From contig JAEDOD010000010.1 of the NCBI GenBank assembly GCA_016302165.1, forward strand, positions 1-31,519: a DNA stretch of 31,519 bases, written 5' to 3'. Shown here piece after piece: positions 1 through 8,335 of the stretch. Within the stretch, counting starts at the first letter, position 1. Every line of letters begins with the position of its first letter. The stretch is from Sphaerochaetaceae bacterium. GTDB lineage: Bacteria > Spirochaetota > Spirochaetia > Sphaerochaetales > Sphaerochaetaceae. The notes beneath the pieces are model-generated. The model saw only the letters and a program-made list of their open reading frames with translations. It did not search any database and was not told the origin of the DNA. The translations under genes were made by a program, and so were the position numbers.

Positions 1-3
1 CAA

Positions 4-34
4 CTATATTGTCATAAGACATTTTTGAATATAG
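4..34. repeat. Nested inverted repeat just after the Hc1-like gene
   Basis: An outer pair CTATAT (4-9) / ATATAG (29-34) encloses a small hairpin TGTC-ATAA-GACA (10-21), which is followed on the plus strand by TTTTT (22-26). It lies 5 bases beyond the stop codon of the minus-strand Hc1-like gene. It could mark the 3' end of that transcript, or be a weak terminator for a plus-strand gene outside the window. Both stems are short and AT-rich, so this is tentative. Confidence 0.3.
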
Positions 35-39
35 ATGGA

Positions 40-225
40 TTACTCCTTGTCCATTGCTTCTTTAGCTTCTGTGATTTCAGCTCTTCTGACCTTTGCCAGC
101 TTTGCGATTTCTGCAAGAGCCTTGCGTGCTCTTGTTGCTGAAGCCTTTACTCCCTTTTCTGTAAACTTGGTGTTTTCTGTGATGTAGACTTCCATCTGAG
201 CGACGATTTCATCATGTGTAGACAT
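40..225 (-). CDS. Hc1-like histone H1 family nucleoid protein
   Basis: A 61-residue, lysine/arginine/alanine-rich helical protein. The segment KGVKASATRARKALAEIAKL resembles the core of the short bacterial histone H1-like (Hc1) proteins seen in Bacteroidetes, chlamydiae and spirochaetes, where a G-x-K-A-A/S-x-T-R-A-R-K-A pattern recurs. The family is thought to bind and compact DNA non-specifically in the nucleoid. The length is typical of the short free-living versions. The start ATG (223-225) has an AGGAG ribosome binding site about eight bases upstream, and a good promoter lies 36-63 bases upstream, so it is probably transcribed alone. Function is inferred from family resemblance. Confidence in a real gene is high, and in the family fairly high. 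Confidence 0.8.
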   Translation of the reverse strand: MSTHDEIVAQMEVYITENTKFTEKGVKASATRARKALAEIAKLAKVRRAEITEAKEAMDKE

Positions 226-260
226 AGCTAGAATCTCCTATTTCTTTGTTGGATGAAGAA

Positions 261-288
261 ATATTATCATATAAACGGTATAGTGCAA
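261..288 (-). promoter_or_regulatory. Promoter of the Hc1-like gene
   Basis: Read on the minus strand: -35 TTGCAC (288-283), 16-base spacer, -10 TAATAT (266-261) preceded by TG-A, an extended -10. Transcription would start near 254, giving a leader of about 29 bases that contains the AGGAG site. The surrounding 226-346 is very AT-rich. Confidence 0.6.
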
Positions 289-346
289 GTTTTATTGAAA
301 TAATTTGGATAAAAAGAAAGTCAAAAAAAGGGTTTTGTGGTATTTT

Positions 347-1495
347 TCAGACCTTCCGTCCCTTCCATTCAAAACCTTTCCCGCTGATTCTTCTATACAT
401 TCCGTGGACATACATCTGGCAGATTACTGTTATAGTCAGGAAGGCGGAAGCTGAGATTTTCCTTCCCAGTCCTATTTCCCTGGCACAGATATACCATCCC
501 AGGTGGAATAAGAGCCACCCTGAAATGCAGATTGCAGCTTCCTTCGTCATGGAGAAAAGGAAGAACAGAGGAAGGAGGAGTGGAGACCAGGCAAAAGTTA
601 GAAGGGAAAGCACTGCCAGGATAAGGCCGGCAATCACAGGAAAGTTCATTGGAAACAGGTCTGTCAGACTTCTCTCTATTCCATTGAATGCAGATTTTCC
701 ATCGCTGTACATAGTACAGGATACATACTCCTTTAGGTTTCTGAAGCCATATCTTCTTCCATTCCTCATGAAGTGCTTGATGATTCCAATGTCGTCGCAG
801 ACCTTCTGGGGCATGGCTCCATATCCTCCTGTCTCCTCATAATCCTTTCTCATCATCATTACATATTGTCCAATGCCTATGGAGAATGGTATGAACTGTA
901 TAGGGTTAAGGATAAAGTGGGGAAGGATGGAGTTGGAGAACACCATGGATGCTGTTACCAGCCCGCCTTTGTAGTTTTCCGTAAGCTGTCTGGGAAAGCC
1001 TGAAAGGATGGAAAGGTTTCCTTCCTTCATGAACCTTACTCCCATGGAAATTGAGTCAGGCTCATGGATTGTATCGCTGTCAGTGCAGAGAAGAATATCT
1101 CCTGTGGCATGGGGAATAAGCTGCAAGAGGGCGTTTATCTTTCCATAGGGGGAAAGCTTTACGTTTCTGTCGCTTCTATATCCCTTAATCCTTGGATCCA
1201 GCCTGGAGAACTTTTCAATTATCTCCCAGGTGGAATCTGTGGACTGGTCGTCTATTACAAGCACTTCATAGTTTTCATATTCCTGGTGGGTAAGGGACTC
1301 CAGAAGACGTGGAAGCTTCTCCTCCTCGTTACGGGCAGGTATTATCACAGACACCTTTTCCCCATCCTTCATATCCATCTTCCTGGCTTTTCTGTCATGG
1401 TAGTGAAAGAAAAAAGTATTCAAGGCAGAACACAAGAGTGCCCATAAGCCAAGGATGGAAGTCAAAAGTGTGATTACGGTTAGAAATAGCGTCAT
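347..1495 (-). CDS. Family 2 glycosyltransferase, membrane-anchored
   Basis: A 382-residue GT2 (GT-A fold) glycosyltransferase. An N-terminal membrane segment (about 5-28) is followed by the catalytic domain, which starts at VSVIIPARNEE (about 48-58). The nucleotide-binding acidic pair sits in VIDDQSTDS (80-88), the metal-binding DSD in LLCTDSDT (about 135-142), and the acceptor-side acidic motif in KVCDDIG near residue 230. Three or four hydrophobic helices fill the C-terminus (about 285-370). This layout matches processive or lipid-linked sugar transferases of the hopanoid/carotenoid/glycolipid type, but the donor and acceptor cannot be read from sequence. The start codon overlaps the stop of the upstream TPR-like gene by four bases (ATGA), so the two are translationally coupled, and it is the last gene of the lon run. 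No convincing terminator hairpin follows it. Confidence 0.85.
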   Translation of the reverse strand: MTLFLTVITLLTSILGLWALLCSALNTFFFHYHDRKARKMDMKDGEKVSVIIPARNEEEKLPRLLESLTHQEYENYEVLVIDDQSTDSTWEIIEKFSRLDPRIKGYRSDRNVKLSPYGKINALLQLIPHATGDILLCTDSDTIHEPDSISMGVRFMKEGNLSILSGFPRQLTENYKGGLVTASMVFSNSILPHFILNPIQFIPFSIGIGQYVMMMRKDYEETGGYGAMPQKVCDDIGIIKHFMRNGRRYGFRNLKEYVSCTMYSDGKSAFNGIERSLTDLFPMNFPVIAGLILAVLSLLTFAWSPLLLPLFFLFSMTKEAAICISGWLLFHLGWYICAREIGLGRKISASAFLTITVICQMYVHGMYRRISGKGFEWKGRKV

Positions 1496-2217
1496 TTCAT
1501 CTTCTTCCTGAGATTTTCATCCAGTTCCAGTAGTGCGGGCTCTCCATAGTGGATGTCAAAGGCTCTGTCCAGGTATTCCCTGCCCTTATCATAATCCTTA
1601 CGGTTATAATGTGCCATGGCTAGAGCTCCATATAATGAGTATACATTGGAAAGGGAGAGTTCCTCTAGGCTCTCCAGAAGGGGCTCCAGATTCTTTATGG
1701 CATTTTTGTTGGAGCCTCCTGCAATCTGTGGAGTATAGATAAGTCTCCATCCATCTGTAATGATGAAGAAAGCTTCCTCCGGGTAATCCTTCACAGCCTT
1801 TTTGGTAAGGTTGGAGTTTTCAAGGCCATTGGAAAGATTTCCGTCGATATAGGTCTTTGCCGAGGAGTAATCCAGCTCAGCAATTCTTTTCAATACTTCC
1901 GGTACGTCCTCATTAAGGATGGCAGAGTAGTATTCCTTCTCCTTCTCCAGGTGCTTTTCCGCTTCTTCCTTCTCTCCATTATCCGCCAGGTATCTGAGGT
2001 AGAGGTTTTCAGCCCTTGCCTTTTCGAAGGTTGAGAGGGAGGAATCCATATATCCATTGAAGAGTGAGGTTACAGTTACCATGTCTTCATTGGACTTTAT
2101 GCCATGTTCCAGCTCCCTATAGAGAGGCGTATCGAACTCTTTGGTGGCATCATCTACAGCAAAGATGGAAAGAAGCGTAAAAGACAATAGCAGCAAGATA
2201 ATATAGAGCTTTCTCAT
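1492..2217 (-). CDS. Exported TPR-like protein of unknown function
   Basis: A 241-residue protein with a signal peptide (about 1-20, ending in SIFA before VDD) and no cysteine lipobox, so probably periplasmic. The rest is predicted alpha-helical with tetratricopeptide-like spacing. The clearest repeat is near the C-terminus, where YSLYGALAMAHYNRKDYDKG and the following EYLDRAFDIHYG resemble a TPR helix pair. An AAGGAG site lies five bases upstream of the start. It follows the U32 gene after a 12-base gap and overlaps the glycosyltransferase start by four bases. TPR proteins are usually scaffolds, so it may assist the glycosyltransferase at the envelope, but that is inference from position only. 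Confidence 0.7.
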   Translation of the reverse strand: MRKLYIILLLLSFTLLSIFAVDDATKEFDTPLYRELEHGIKSNEDMVTVTSLFNGYMDSSLSTFEKARAENLYLRYLADNGEKEEAEKHLEKEKEYYSAILNEDVPEVLKRIAELDYSSAKTYIDGNLSNGLENSNLTKKAVKDYPEEAFFIITDGWRLIYTPQIAGGSNKNAIKNLEPLLESLEELSLSNVYSLYGALAMAHYNRKDYDKGREYLDRAFDIHYGEPALLELDENLRKKMK

Positions 2218-2229
2218 TTTTCTCCTTTT

Positions 2230-3462
2230 TTAAGAAAAGTACTTCTGCTCGGAGGCTCTTCTTATTATGTATCCTTCCTTTAAGTTCAGGTCAGTCTTGA
2301 TAAAGCCTTTCTTCATATGGTCCAGCTGGAGAAGAGGGAAGCCGTCCTCGTCCAGGATGGTGAAGTTGTCATCAGAGAGCAGTGGGACATCAGGCCCTAT
2401 GAATTCCAGCTTCTGTCCTCTCTTGATCTGGTTGCGGCAGTCAATTTCCCAAATGTTTTCACCTTTCTTCTTTCCAATGGTTCCCAGGAAGATGTAGGAG
2501 CGCTCATATCCATAGCTGGTAGGCCTGGATACATCGTCCTCCCTTCCTTCTATGGGGTCATCCTTGAAGAAGAATCCTGTGGTGAACTCCCTGTGGGAAA
2601 CATCAAAGATATCTCTCTTGTATTCATCCTTGTCTGGAGCATCGTCAATGGCTTTTCTATATGCTCTCGTCACTACAGCAACGTAGTAGACGCTTTTCAT
2701 TCTTCCTTCGATCTTCAAGGAGGAGAGGCCAGCTTCTTCCAGCTCCTTTACATGGTCTATCATGCATAGGTCCTTGGAGGAAAGGATAGTAGTGTATCCA
2801 TCATTCTCCTCGATGGGATAGTAGTGGCCTTTTCTCTCCTCTTCCTCAAGAGCATACATCCTATAGTTCCATCTGCAGGTATGGGAGCAGTCTCCTCTGT
2901 TGGCGCTTCTTCCTGTCAGGAAGGATGAAAGCATGCAACGACCTGAATAGGACATGCACATGGCTCCATGGACAAAGGCTTCAAGTTCCATTTCCGGAAC
3001 CTTGTCCTTGATTCGTCTGATGTCGTCAAGGCTGGCTTCCCTGCCAAGGATAATTCTCTTGAAGCCCATATCCCTGTACATCTTTACGCTTTCGCTGTTA
3101 AGGCAGGATGCCTGGGTTGAGAGGTGGAGCTCCTTTTCAGGAAAGTTCTTCCTTAAGAATGGAACTGTTCCTATATCAGAGACGATGAAGGCATCAAAGG
3201 GCCAGGATCCGATTTCATCCTTCTCTGAGAGAAGCTTTTCCATCTGCTTCTCCCGAAAGAGGATATTCAGGGTGCAGTATACCTTCTTTCCTGTCTTCTC
3301 CTTCAGTGCCCTGACCTTTTCTGCTTCTTCAATGGAGAAGTTGCCAGCATTGGCCCTTAGGGAGAATTCTGTCATGCCCATGTATGCAGCATCAGCTCCA
3401 TAGTTGAAGGCTGTTGCCAGTTTTTCGTAGTTACCTGCAGGGGAGAGTAGTTCTATTGCCAT
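2230..3462 (-). CDS. Peptidase U32 family protein (TrhP/RlhA-type RNA hydroxylation)
   Basis: A 410-residue U32 family protein. It begins with the typical MAIELLSPAGNYEKL and carries the U32 signature at residues 161-176 (E-A-F-V-H-G-A-M-C ... G-R-C). Four cysteines (C169, C176, C192, C196) are arranged as in family members thought to hold an iron-sulfur cluster. Despite the peptidase name, the studied E. coli relatives YegQ (TrhP) and YdcP (RlhA) hydroxylate tRNA U34 and 23S rRNA C2501 respectively, using prephenate. The length is closer to TrhP than to RlhA, which has a long C-terminal extension. The gene starts inside the 3' end of lon (10-base overlap). The choice between TrhP and RlhA is not settled by sequence alone. 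Confidence 0.88.
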   Translation of the reverse strand: MAIELLSPAGNYEKLATAFNYGADAAYMGMTEFSLRANAGNFSIEEAEKVRALKEKTGKKVYCTLNILFREKQMEKLLSEKDEIGSWPFDAFIVSDIGTVPFLRKNFPEKELHLSTQASCLNSESVKMYRDMGFKRIILGREASLDDIRRIKDKVPEMELEAFVHGAMCMSYSGRCMLSSFLTGRSANRGDCSHTCRWNYRMYALEEEERKGHYYPIEENDGYTTILSSKDLCMIDHVKELEEAGLSSLKIEGRMKSVYYVAVVTRAYRKAIDDAPDKDEYKRDIFDVSHREFTTGFFFKDDPIEGREDDVSRPTSYGYERSYIFLGTIGKKKGENIWEIDCRNQIKRGQKLEFIGPDVPLLSDDNFTILDEDGFPLLQLDHMKKGFIKTDLNLKEGYIIRRASEQKYFS

Positions 3463-5933
3463 TTCACAGCCTTTCCGAATGCTTCGGCCTGGAGGAAGGT
3501 CTCTTCCTCCCTTTCCTTCTTCTCCTTCTCCTTCCTTTCCTTTTCAATTATTTCCAGCTCTTCCTTGCTTTTTCTTGAGCTGTCTTCATTGGGGAAGGCG
3601 ATGGAGATCACTTCAAGGATATCCTTTACAGGGTGGAAGACCACGTTTCCCTTCACTTCATCGTCCAGTTTCTCCAGATCTCTGATGTTTGCCTTAGGAA
3701 TGATGATCTCCTTGATGCCATTGCGTCTTGCTCCAAGGATCTTCTCCTTCAAGCCTCCGATGGCCTCCACCTTTCCAGTAAGGGTAAGCTCTCCTGTCAT
3801 GGCAAGCTTCTCCTTGACGCTTACTCCTCTATACATGGACCAGAGTGCTGTGAAAAGGGTGATTCCTGCACTTGGGCCATCCTTTGGTACAGCACCTTCA
3901 GGGCAGTGAAGGTGGACAGAGTGTTCTGAGAAGAATGAAATATCCAGGCCTCTCAGGTATGCCTCCTCCTTCACCCTGGAGAAGGCGATGGCAACTGATT
4001 CCTTCATGACGTCACCAAGCTGACCTGTAATCTTCATTTCTCCCTTCTGAGGAAGAGCCACTGCCTCCACAGGAATTACATCTCCACCTGAAGCTGTCCA
4101 GGCCAGGCCCATGGCCATGCCTACGCTATCAGCCACCACGATATCGTCGGAAGGGAAGATAGGAAGCCCCAGATAATCCTTAAGGTCCTTTACTCCAACC
4201 TTCACAGGCAGGCTCAGCTCCTCCTCTGAGGATTCAAGAATCTTCAGCGTCACCTTCCTCATGATCTTATCAAGCTGGTTCTTGAACTGTCTTACTCCAG
4301 CTTCCCTTGCATATTCCTCGGCAACTCTTCCAAGAGTTTTGTCGTCAATTCTGAACTCCTTCTTCAGGAGGCCGTTCTTCTTCATAAGGTCAGGAACAAG
4401 ATATTCCTTTCCAATATGAATCTTCTCCAGAGGAGTATATCCTTCCATTTCAATGACTTCCATTCTGTCATAGAGAGGACGAGGAATTCTTGAAAGGTCA
4501 TTGGCAGTGACTATGAAGAGGACCTTTGAAAGGTCATAGGGCAGATCCAGATAAAGGTCCCTGAAGTTTGAGTTCTGCTCAGGGTCCAGAACTTCCAGAA
4601 GAGCTGAGGCTGGGTCGCCGTTGATGCTTTCTCCCATCTTGTCGATTTCGTCGATGAGAATTACAGGATCCACTTCCTTTACAGACCTTACAGCCTGGAT
4701 AAGCTTGCCAGGCATAGCGCCGATGTATGTACGTCTATGACCCTTGATCTCAGCTTCGTCCCTCATGCCTCCAACGCTGAAGCGGTAGAACTTCCTTCCA
4801 AGAGCCTTGGCTATGGAGGAGGCTACACTGGTCTTTCCTACTCCCGGAGGGCCGGCGAGACATATGATGGCTCCCTTGCTGCTCTTGGCCTTGAGACGGG
4901 AAGCGAGGAACTCCACGATTCTGGCCTTCACTTCCTTCATGCCGTAGTGGTCTTTTTCAAGCTGCTCCCTGACAGATTTCATTGAATAGTCCGGGACCTT
5001 GTCTTCAAAGGAGAAGGGCAGGTCAAGAATTGTCTCCACATAGACCTTTGTAAGCATATACTCTGCGTTCATTGGATCCAGGTTTGCCAGCTTCTGCAGC
5101 TCCCTGTCCACCACATCCCTGTATTCAGGAGGAAGAACCTTGGCTTGGGCGCGCTGGAACACATCTCCCTGCTGCTGGATGCCACGACCCTGGGAGACTC
5201 CTGTAATATCATTGAGCTCCTGGTTAAGCATCCGTATCTGCTCTCTGATTATGGCTTCCTTGTTCCTGACCTTCACCCTGTTGATGAAATCAGCCTTGAT
5301 CTGCTCTTCCTTGTCCAGGATTTCCTTTTCTCCTGCCACATAGGAGGTAAGGTCGTTGACCCTTTTCTTCGGATCTGTGCATTCAAGGATTTCCTGCAGG
5401 AACTCCTTTGGTGCACTGGTCAGGGCAGAGGCAGCATACCAGCAGATTGCATTGGGATCGTCGAAGTTCGCCACATTCACATCGGTGGCGAAGGAGAAGA
5501 CCTGGGTCTTGGAAAGGGATGTGACAAGATCCTTGAGAATCCTGACGTAGGGAGTAATGACTCTTTCCGAGACAGGTTTATCCACCACATCCTCCAGTGT
5601 GGAGAGGACGATGTCTCCATCCTCCTCCAGGGAAGTGATGGAAACTCTCTTCATTGTGGTTGCGAAAATATGTATGCAGTTGTTGGGAAGCTTGATGAAC
5701 TTTGAAATCTTTACCAGAGTTCCGATCTTCCTGACTTTTCCTTCATCCTTATCCTTAAGGAAGGCGGCAAAGATTCCATCGTTCTTCTCGATGGCATAGT
5801 TCACAGCCTTCACATCTTCCGGCCTGGCAATCATCAGTGTTGTAAGGGTCTCTGGAAAGAGTGGCCTTTCAGATATTGCCAGGACAGGTACTTTTACCAT
5901 GTTTATTTCTTTTTTTGATGTTGTTTCACTCAT
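3453..5933 (-). CDS. lon: ATP-dependent protease Lon
   Basis: An 826-residue Lon, a cytosolic AAA+ serine protease that degrades misfolded and short-lived regulatory proteins. From the start MSETTSKKE, the N-terminal substrate-binding LAN domain spans about 12-215, followed by a coiled region to about 245. The AAA+ module has Walker A GPPGVGKT (361-368) and Walker B ILIDEIDK (425-432). The protease domain carries the catalytic dyad Ser688 in PKDGPSAG and Lys731 in GGLKEKILGA. Beyond about 785 is a highly charged Lys/Glu tail that many Lon proteins lack. Start choice: an in-frame ATG at 6020 would add 29 hydrophobic residues and place the start upstream of the promoter, so I prefer 5933, which has a weak AGGA upstream. 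It is first in a four-gene run and diverges from arcC. Confidence 0.97.
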   Translation of the reverse strand: MSETTSKKEINMVKVPVLAISERPLFPETLTTLMIARPEDVKAVNYAIEKNDGIFAAFLKDKDEGKVRKIGTLVKISKFIKLPNNCIHIFATTMKRVSITSLEEDGDIVLSTLEDVVDKPVSERVITPYVRILKDLVTSLSKTQVFSFATDVNVANFDDPNAICWYAASALTSAPKEFLQEILECTDPKKRVNDLTSYVAGEKEILDKEEQIKADFINRVKVRNKEAIIREQIRMLNQELNDITGVSQGRGIQQQGDVFQRAQAKVLPPEYRDVVDRELQKLANLDPMNAEYMLTKVYVETILDLPFSFEDKVPDYSMKSVREQLEKDHYGMKEVKARIVEFLASRLKAKSSKGAIICLAGPPGVGKTSVASSIAKALGRKFYRFSVGGMRDEAEIKGHRRTYIGAMPGKLIQAVRSVKEVDPVILIDEIDKMGESINGDPASALLEVLDPEQNSNFRDLYLDLPYDLSKVLFIVTANDLSRIPRPLYDRMEVIEMEGYTPLEKIHIGKEYLVPDLMKKNGLLKKEFRIDDKTLGRVAEEYAREAGVRQFKNQLDKIMRKVTLKILESSEEELSLPVKVGVKDLKDYLGLPIFPSDDIVVADSVGMAMGLAWTASGGDVIPVEAVALPQKGEMKITGQLGDVMKESVAIAFSRVKEEAYLRGLDISFFSEHSVHLHCPEGAVPKDGPSAGITLFTALWSMYRGVSVKEKLAMTGELTLTGKVEAIGGLKEKILGARRNGIKEIIIPKANIRDLEKLDDEVKGNVVFHPVKDILEVISIAFPNEDSSRKSKEELEIIEKERKEKEKKEREEETFLQAEAFGKAVKWQ

Positions 5934-5955
5934 AATCTTAGGAATCCTGAATATG

Positions 5956-5984
5956 AATATAATAGGAAAAAAACAAATCAAAAA
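5956..5984 (-). promoter_or_regulatory. Promoter of lon, same architecture as the HD gene promoter
   Basis: Read on the minus strand: TTTTTG (5984-5979), 17-base spacer, TATATT (5961-5956), followed by CATATTC. The 13 bases TATATTCATATTC (5961-5949) and the TTTTTG element at the same spacing recur upstream of the HD phosphohydrolase gene. The predicted start is near 5949, leaving a leader of about 16 bases with a weak AGGA. Confidence 0.45.
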
Positions 5985-6011
5985 GGAAGGTGTATAAAAA
6001 GAAAAAGATTC

Positions 6012-6040
6012 TTGTTGCATTTTGTTGCATTAGTGCTAAT
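6012..6040. repeat. 10-bp tandem repeat plus near-palindrome in the lon-arcC intergenic region
   Basis: TTGTTGCATT occurs twice back to back (6012-6021 and 6022-6031). The near-palindrome ATTAGTGCTAAT (6029-6040) follows at once. The repeats span the arcC -35, and the palindrome overlaps its -10. A repeat of one helical turn is the classic arrangement for a regulator binding one DNA face, so this is a plausible operator. No known binding site is matched. Confidence 0.5.
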
Positions 6041-6042
6041 CT
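6015..6042 (+). promoter_or_regulatory. Promoter of arcC
   Basis: -35 TTGCAT (6015-6020), 16-base spacer, -10 TAATCT (6037-6042) preceded by TGC (extended -10). The leader contains AGAGGAAG (6049-6056) just ahead of the start codon. Confidence 0.5.
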
Positions 6043-6062
6043 TTTCTCAGAGGAAGTTAATG

Positions 6063-7007
6063 ATGGAAAGCAAACTTATTGTAATCGCCATTGGAGGAAA
6101 CTCCCTGATTGAAGATCCGAAGAACGTGACTGTCAAAAGTCAATACGAAGCTGCTGACAAGACAGCAAAGCATATTGCAAAGCTTGTGCAGGCAGGAAAT
6201 AGGGTTGTCATAGCCCATGGAAACGGCCCACAGGTAGGATATATCCTCCGCAGGGCTGAAATTGCATCGACACAGCTACATACAGTTCCACTTGATTCCT
6301 GTGTAGCCGATACCCAGGGGGCAATCGGATACCAGTTGCAGATGGCTCTGGATAACCAGATGGCCATGGATGGAATAAAGAAAAACATCGCCACTGTGGT
6401 GACACAGGTGGAGGTGAAGGGTGACGACCCATCCTTCCAGAAGCCTACAAAGCCCATCGGCTCCTTCATGACAGAAGAGGTTGCCATGGAGAAGAGGGAC
6501 AAGGACGGCTGGAATGTGGTTGAGGACGCAGGAAGAGGCTGGAGAAGGGTTGTTGCATCTCCAAAGCCAGTTTCCATCATAGAGCTGGAGACTATCAGAT
6601 GTCTTCTCGACAACGGAGTCATAGTCATAGCTGCCGGCGGCGGTGGAATTCCTGTAGTCAAGGATGAGAATGGAATCTTGCACGGCAAGGAAGCCGTCAT
6701 CGACAAGGACCTTGCGGCAGCAATGCTGGCAAAGGACCTTAAGGCTGACCTTTTCGTCATCTCCACAGCTGTGCCTAAGGTTTGCATCAACTTTGGAAAG
6801 CCTAATGAGAAGAAGCTTGACTCCATAACCACAGAGGAAGCCAAGAAGTACATGGAAGAAGGACATTTTGCACCAGGCTCCATGCTCCCTAAGATCCAGG
6901 CCATAGTGGATTTTGTAGACTCTACAGGAAATGTGGGAATCGTAACGGATCCAGAGCATCTCTATGAAGCTGTCTACGGTGAACAAGGTACCAAGATCGA
7001 AGGTTGA
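6063..7007 (+). CDS. arcC: Carbamate kinase
   Basis: A 314-residue amino-acid kinase family enzyme that interconverts carbamoyl phosphate + ADP and carbamate + ATP in the cytosol, usually to make ATP from arginine or purine/allantoin breakdown. Family motifs in order are VIAIGGNSLI near the N-terminus, VIAHGNGPQVG, the segment around GAIGYQLQMAL, VIAAGGGGIPV in the middle, the VIDKDLAAAMLA segment, and the C-terminal APGSMLPK. The length matches the family (about 310). ATG codons at 6060 and 6063 are in frame. AGAGGAAG (6049-6056) is better spaced for 6063. No arginine deiminase or ornithine carbamoyltransferase gene is nearby, so its carbamoyl phosphate source is encoded elsewhere. It is a single-gene unit with its own promoter and terminator. 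Confidence 0.95.
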   Translation: MESKLIVIAIGGNSLIEDPKNVTVKSQYEAADKTAKHIAKLVQAGNRVVIAHGNGPQVGYILRRAEIASTQLHTVPLDSCVADTQGAIGYQLQMALDNQMAMDGIKKNIATVVTQVEVKGDDPSFQKPTKPIGSFMTEEVAMEKRDKDGWNVVEDAGRGWRRVVASPKPVSIIELETIRCLLDNGVIVIAAGGGGIPVVKDENGILHGKEAVIDKDLAAAMLAKDLKADLFVISTAVPKVCINFGKPNEKKLDSITTEEAKKYMEEGHFAPGSMLPKIQAIVDFVDSTGNVGIVTDPEHLYEAVYGEQGTKIEG

Positions 7008-7039
7008 TCTCCTTCAGTACGAATATGCCATATAAGTCT

Positions 7040-7064
7040 GCCCTCTAAGGAGGGCGCTTTCTTT
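7040..7064 (+). terminator. Rho-independent terminator of arcC
   Basis: Perfect stem GCCCTC (7040-7045) / GAGGGC (7050-7055) with loop TAAG, followed by the T-rich GCTTTCTTT. It lies 33 bases after the arcC stop and abuts the 3' end of the convergent Lnb-like gene. Confidence 0.75.
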
Positions 7065-8316
7065 ACTGGTCCTTCCTTCTGGAAAGAAGAAGTGAAACTA
7101 CCAGCTCTGACAGATAGAGCATCAGGGCTGGAATGAATACTGAAATGGAGTCCTGGATTACTGATGGAACGAGGATCCTGACTTGAAGAGTCACCAGTGC
7201 CATAGCCCCCATAATGGCTGATGATATTCCAATTGCCTTGTTTCTCCTTCTCTTTCCCAGGGAAAGGAAGTGGGCTACAGAAGAAACGAAGGCCAGCGGA
7301 GATATTATGAATACATTGATGTTTCCGTATGTGACAGTGTGGATTGTAAAGAGGGCAAAGAAGACCAGCACTGAAGAGAGGATTCCGAAGAATAGATACA
7401 CTATGCCCAATAGTAGGTCTCCTGTCCTTTCCAGGAATCTCTTTCCTGGAAGGAAAAGAAGGGGGAGAAGCAAAAGGAAAAAGCCCATTATAAGGGACCT
7501 GTCCTTCAGGCTCCATTTCTCAGGAACATCAGCTCTTTTCTGGGATGCGTAATACTCGATTCTTTCGTTTCCTTGCCATTCTGCTATCTCTTCTTCCAGC
7601 CTGGAGGGAAGGAAGCATGCCTCATAGGCTGTTGATTCCTTGTCCACTTCAGGGCCCAGAAGATAGCTTATGGTCCAGCAGACAGGGAAGGAGGAAAGGG
7701 AGAGGTGCCTCTCCACCGTCTTTCTTAGTGTTTCAGTGTTCTTCTGGCTTTTCAGCTTCTCTTCCAGCTCTCCTCCACTGATCCAGGAAATTATATCCCG
7801 AGGACGGGTGGCGCAGTTATCCTTGAAGTAGTCGTAAAGATAGGTCCTGTTCTCCTCCTCTGTGGAGTACATCAGGAAGGAATATAGATTCTTCTTCTCC
7901 TTGGTATCCAGCTCCAGGGGAAGAATGCTTACGCTTCTGTCATCGGCAATGAGGGATTCGATTCTATATTCCCCGCGTGTCTCCCAGGCCTCATAGTACA
8001 GGCGGCCGAAGGCGAAGTTGACGAAGAAGGATTCGTCAAAGGTGAAGATTCCCCAGTCGAAGGCCACAGGAAAGGAGGAAGGGGATACCATAAGGATCAG
8101 GCTATGGCCGAAATTCTCCCAGACCATTGAACCTGGTCCTCCTGTCACCAGATAGAACTCAAGCTCTCCGTAGGTTTCCTGGTCTCCTTCTTCTACTTCC
8201 TTCACTTCAAAGGCCGCCAGCTCCTTCTGGATATCAAAAAGTTCAGGAGCCTTGTCTTCTGCCTTAAGGGTAAGGACTAGACATAGAATAAGCAGGGAAA
8301 GGAGAAATCTTTTCAT
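7063..8316 (-). CDS. DUF4105 (Lnb N-terminal domain) membrane protein
   Basis: A 417-residue protein with a signal peptide or anchor (1-19), a periplasmic DUF4105 domain (about 50-260) and five predicted membrane helices (about 272-292, 300-323, 332-354, 359-380, 388-412). DUF4105 hallmarks are visible: ENFGHSLIL with His71, the FDWGIF segment, and KDNCATRPRD with Cys168, the expected His/Cys pair of a papain-like fold. From memory, the same layout (periplasmic DUF4105 plus C-terminal membrane helices) is that of Lnb, a Bacteroides lipoprotein N-acyltransferase. That would make this an envelope enzyme acting on lipoproteins. The substrate is not demonstrated here. It is transcribed alone, divergent from recO, and has only a weak ribosome binding site. 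Confidence 0.75.
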   Translation of the reverse strand: MKRFLLSLLILCLVLTLKAEDKAPELFDIQKELAAFEVKEVEEGDQETYGELEFYLVTGGPGSMVWENFGHSLILMVSPSSFPVAFDWGIFTFDESFFVNFAFGRLYYEAWETRGEYRIESLIADDRSVSILPLELDTKEKKNLYSFLMYSTEEENRTYLYDYFKDNCATRPRDIISWISGGELEEKLKSQKNTETLRKTVERHLSLSSFPVCWTISYLLGPEVDKESTAYEACFLPSRLEEEIAEWQGNERIEYYASQKRADVPEKWSLKDRSLIMGFFLLLLPLLFLPGKRFLERTGDLLLGIVYLFFGILSSVLVFFALFTIHTVTYGNINVFIISPLAFVSSVAHFLSLGKRRRNKAIGISSAIMGAMALVTLQVRILVPSVIQDSISVFIPALMLYLSELVVSLLLSRRKDQ

Positions 8317-8335
8317 GTTTCCATTCTATAACGAA

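Noticed and set aside
246..842. A 198-codon plus-strand open frame
   Set aside because: It runs antisense to the glycosyltransferase gene, has no ribosome binding site, and its translation lacks any recognisable pattern. It is a shadow of the real gene.
6029..6040. HrcA CIRCE element near lon (TTAG..CTAA arms)
   Set aside because: CIRCE needs TTAGCACTC-N9-GAGTGCTAA. Only a 12-base ATTAGTGCTAAT is present, so it is reported as an unassigned near-palindrome.
6140..6904. A 254-codon minus-strand open frame across arcC
   Set aside because: It is antisense to the well-conserved arcC, with serine/phenylalanine-rich composition typical of a shadow frame.
6063..7007. Arginine deiminase operon
   Set aside because: arcC stands alone between a promoter and a terminator, with no arcA or arcB in the window.
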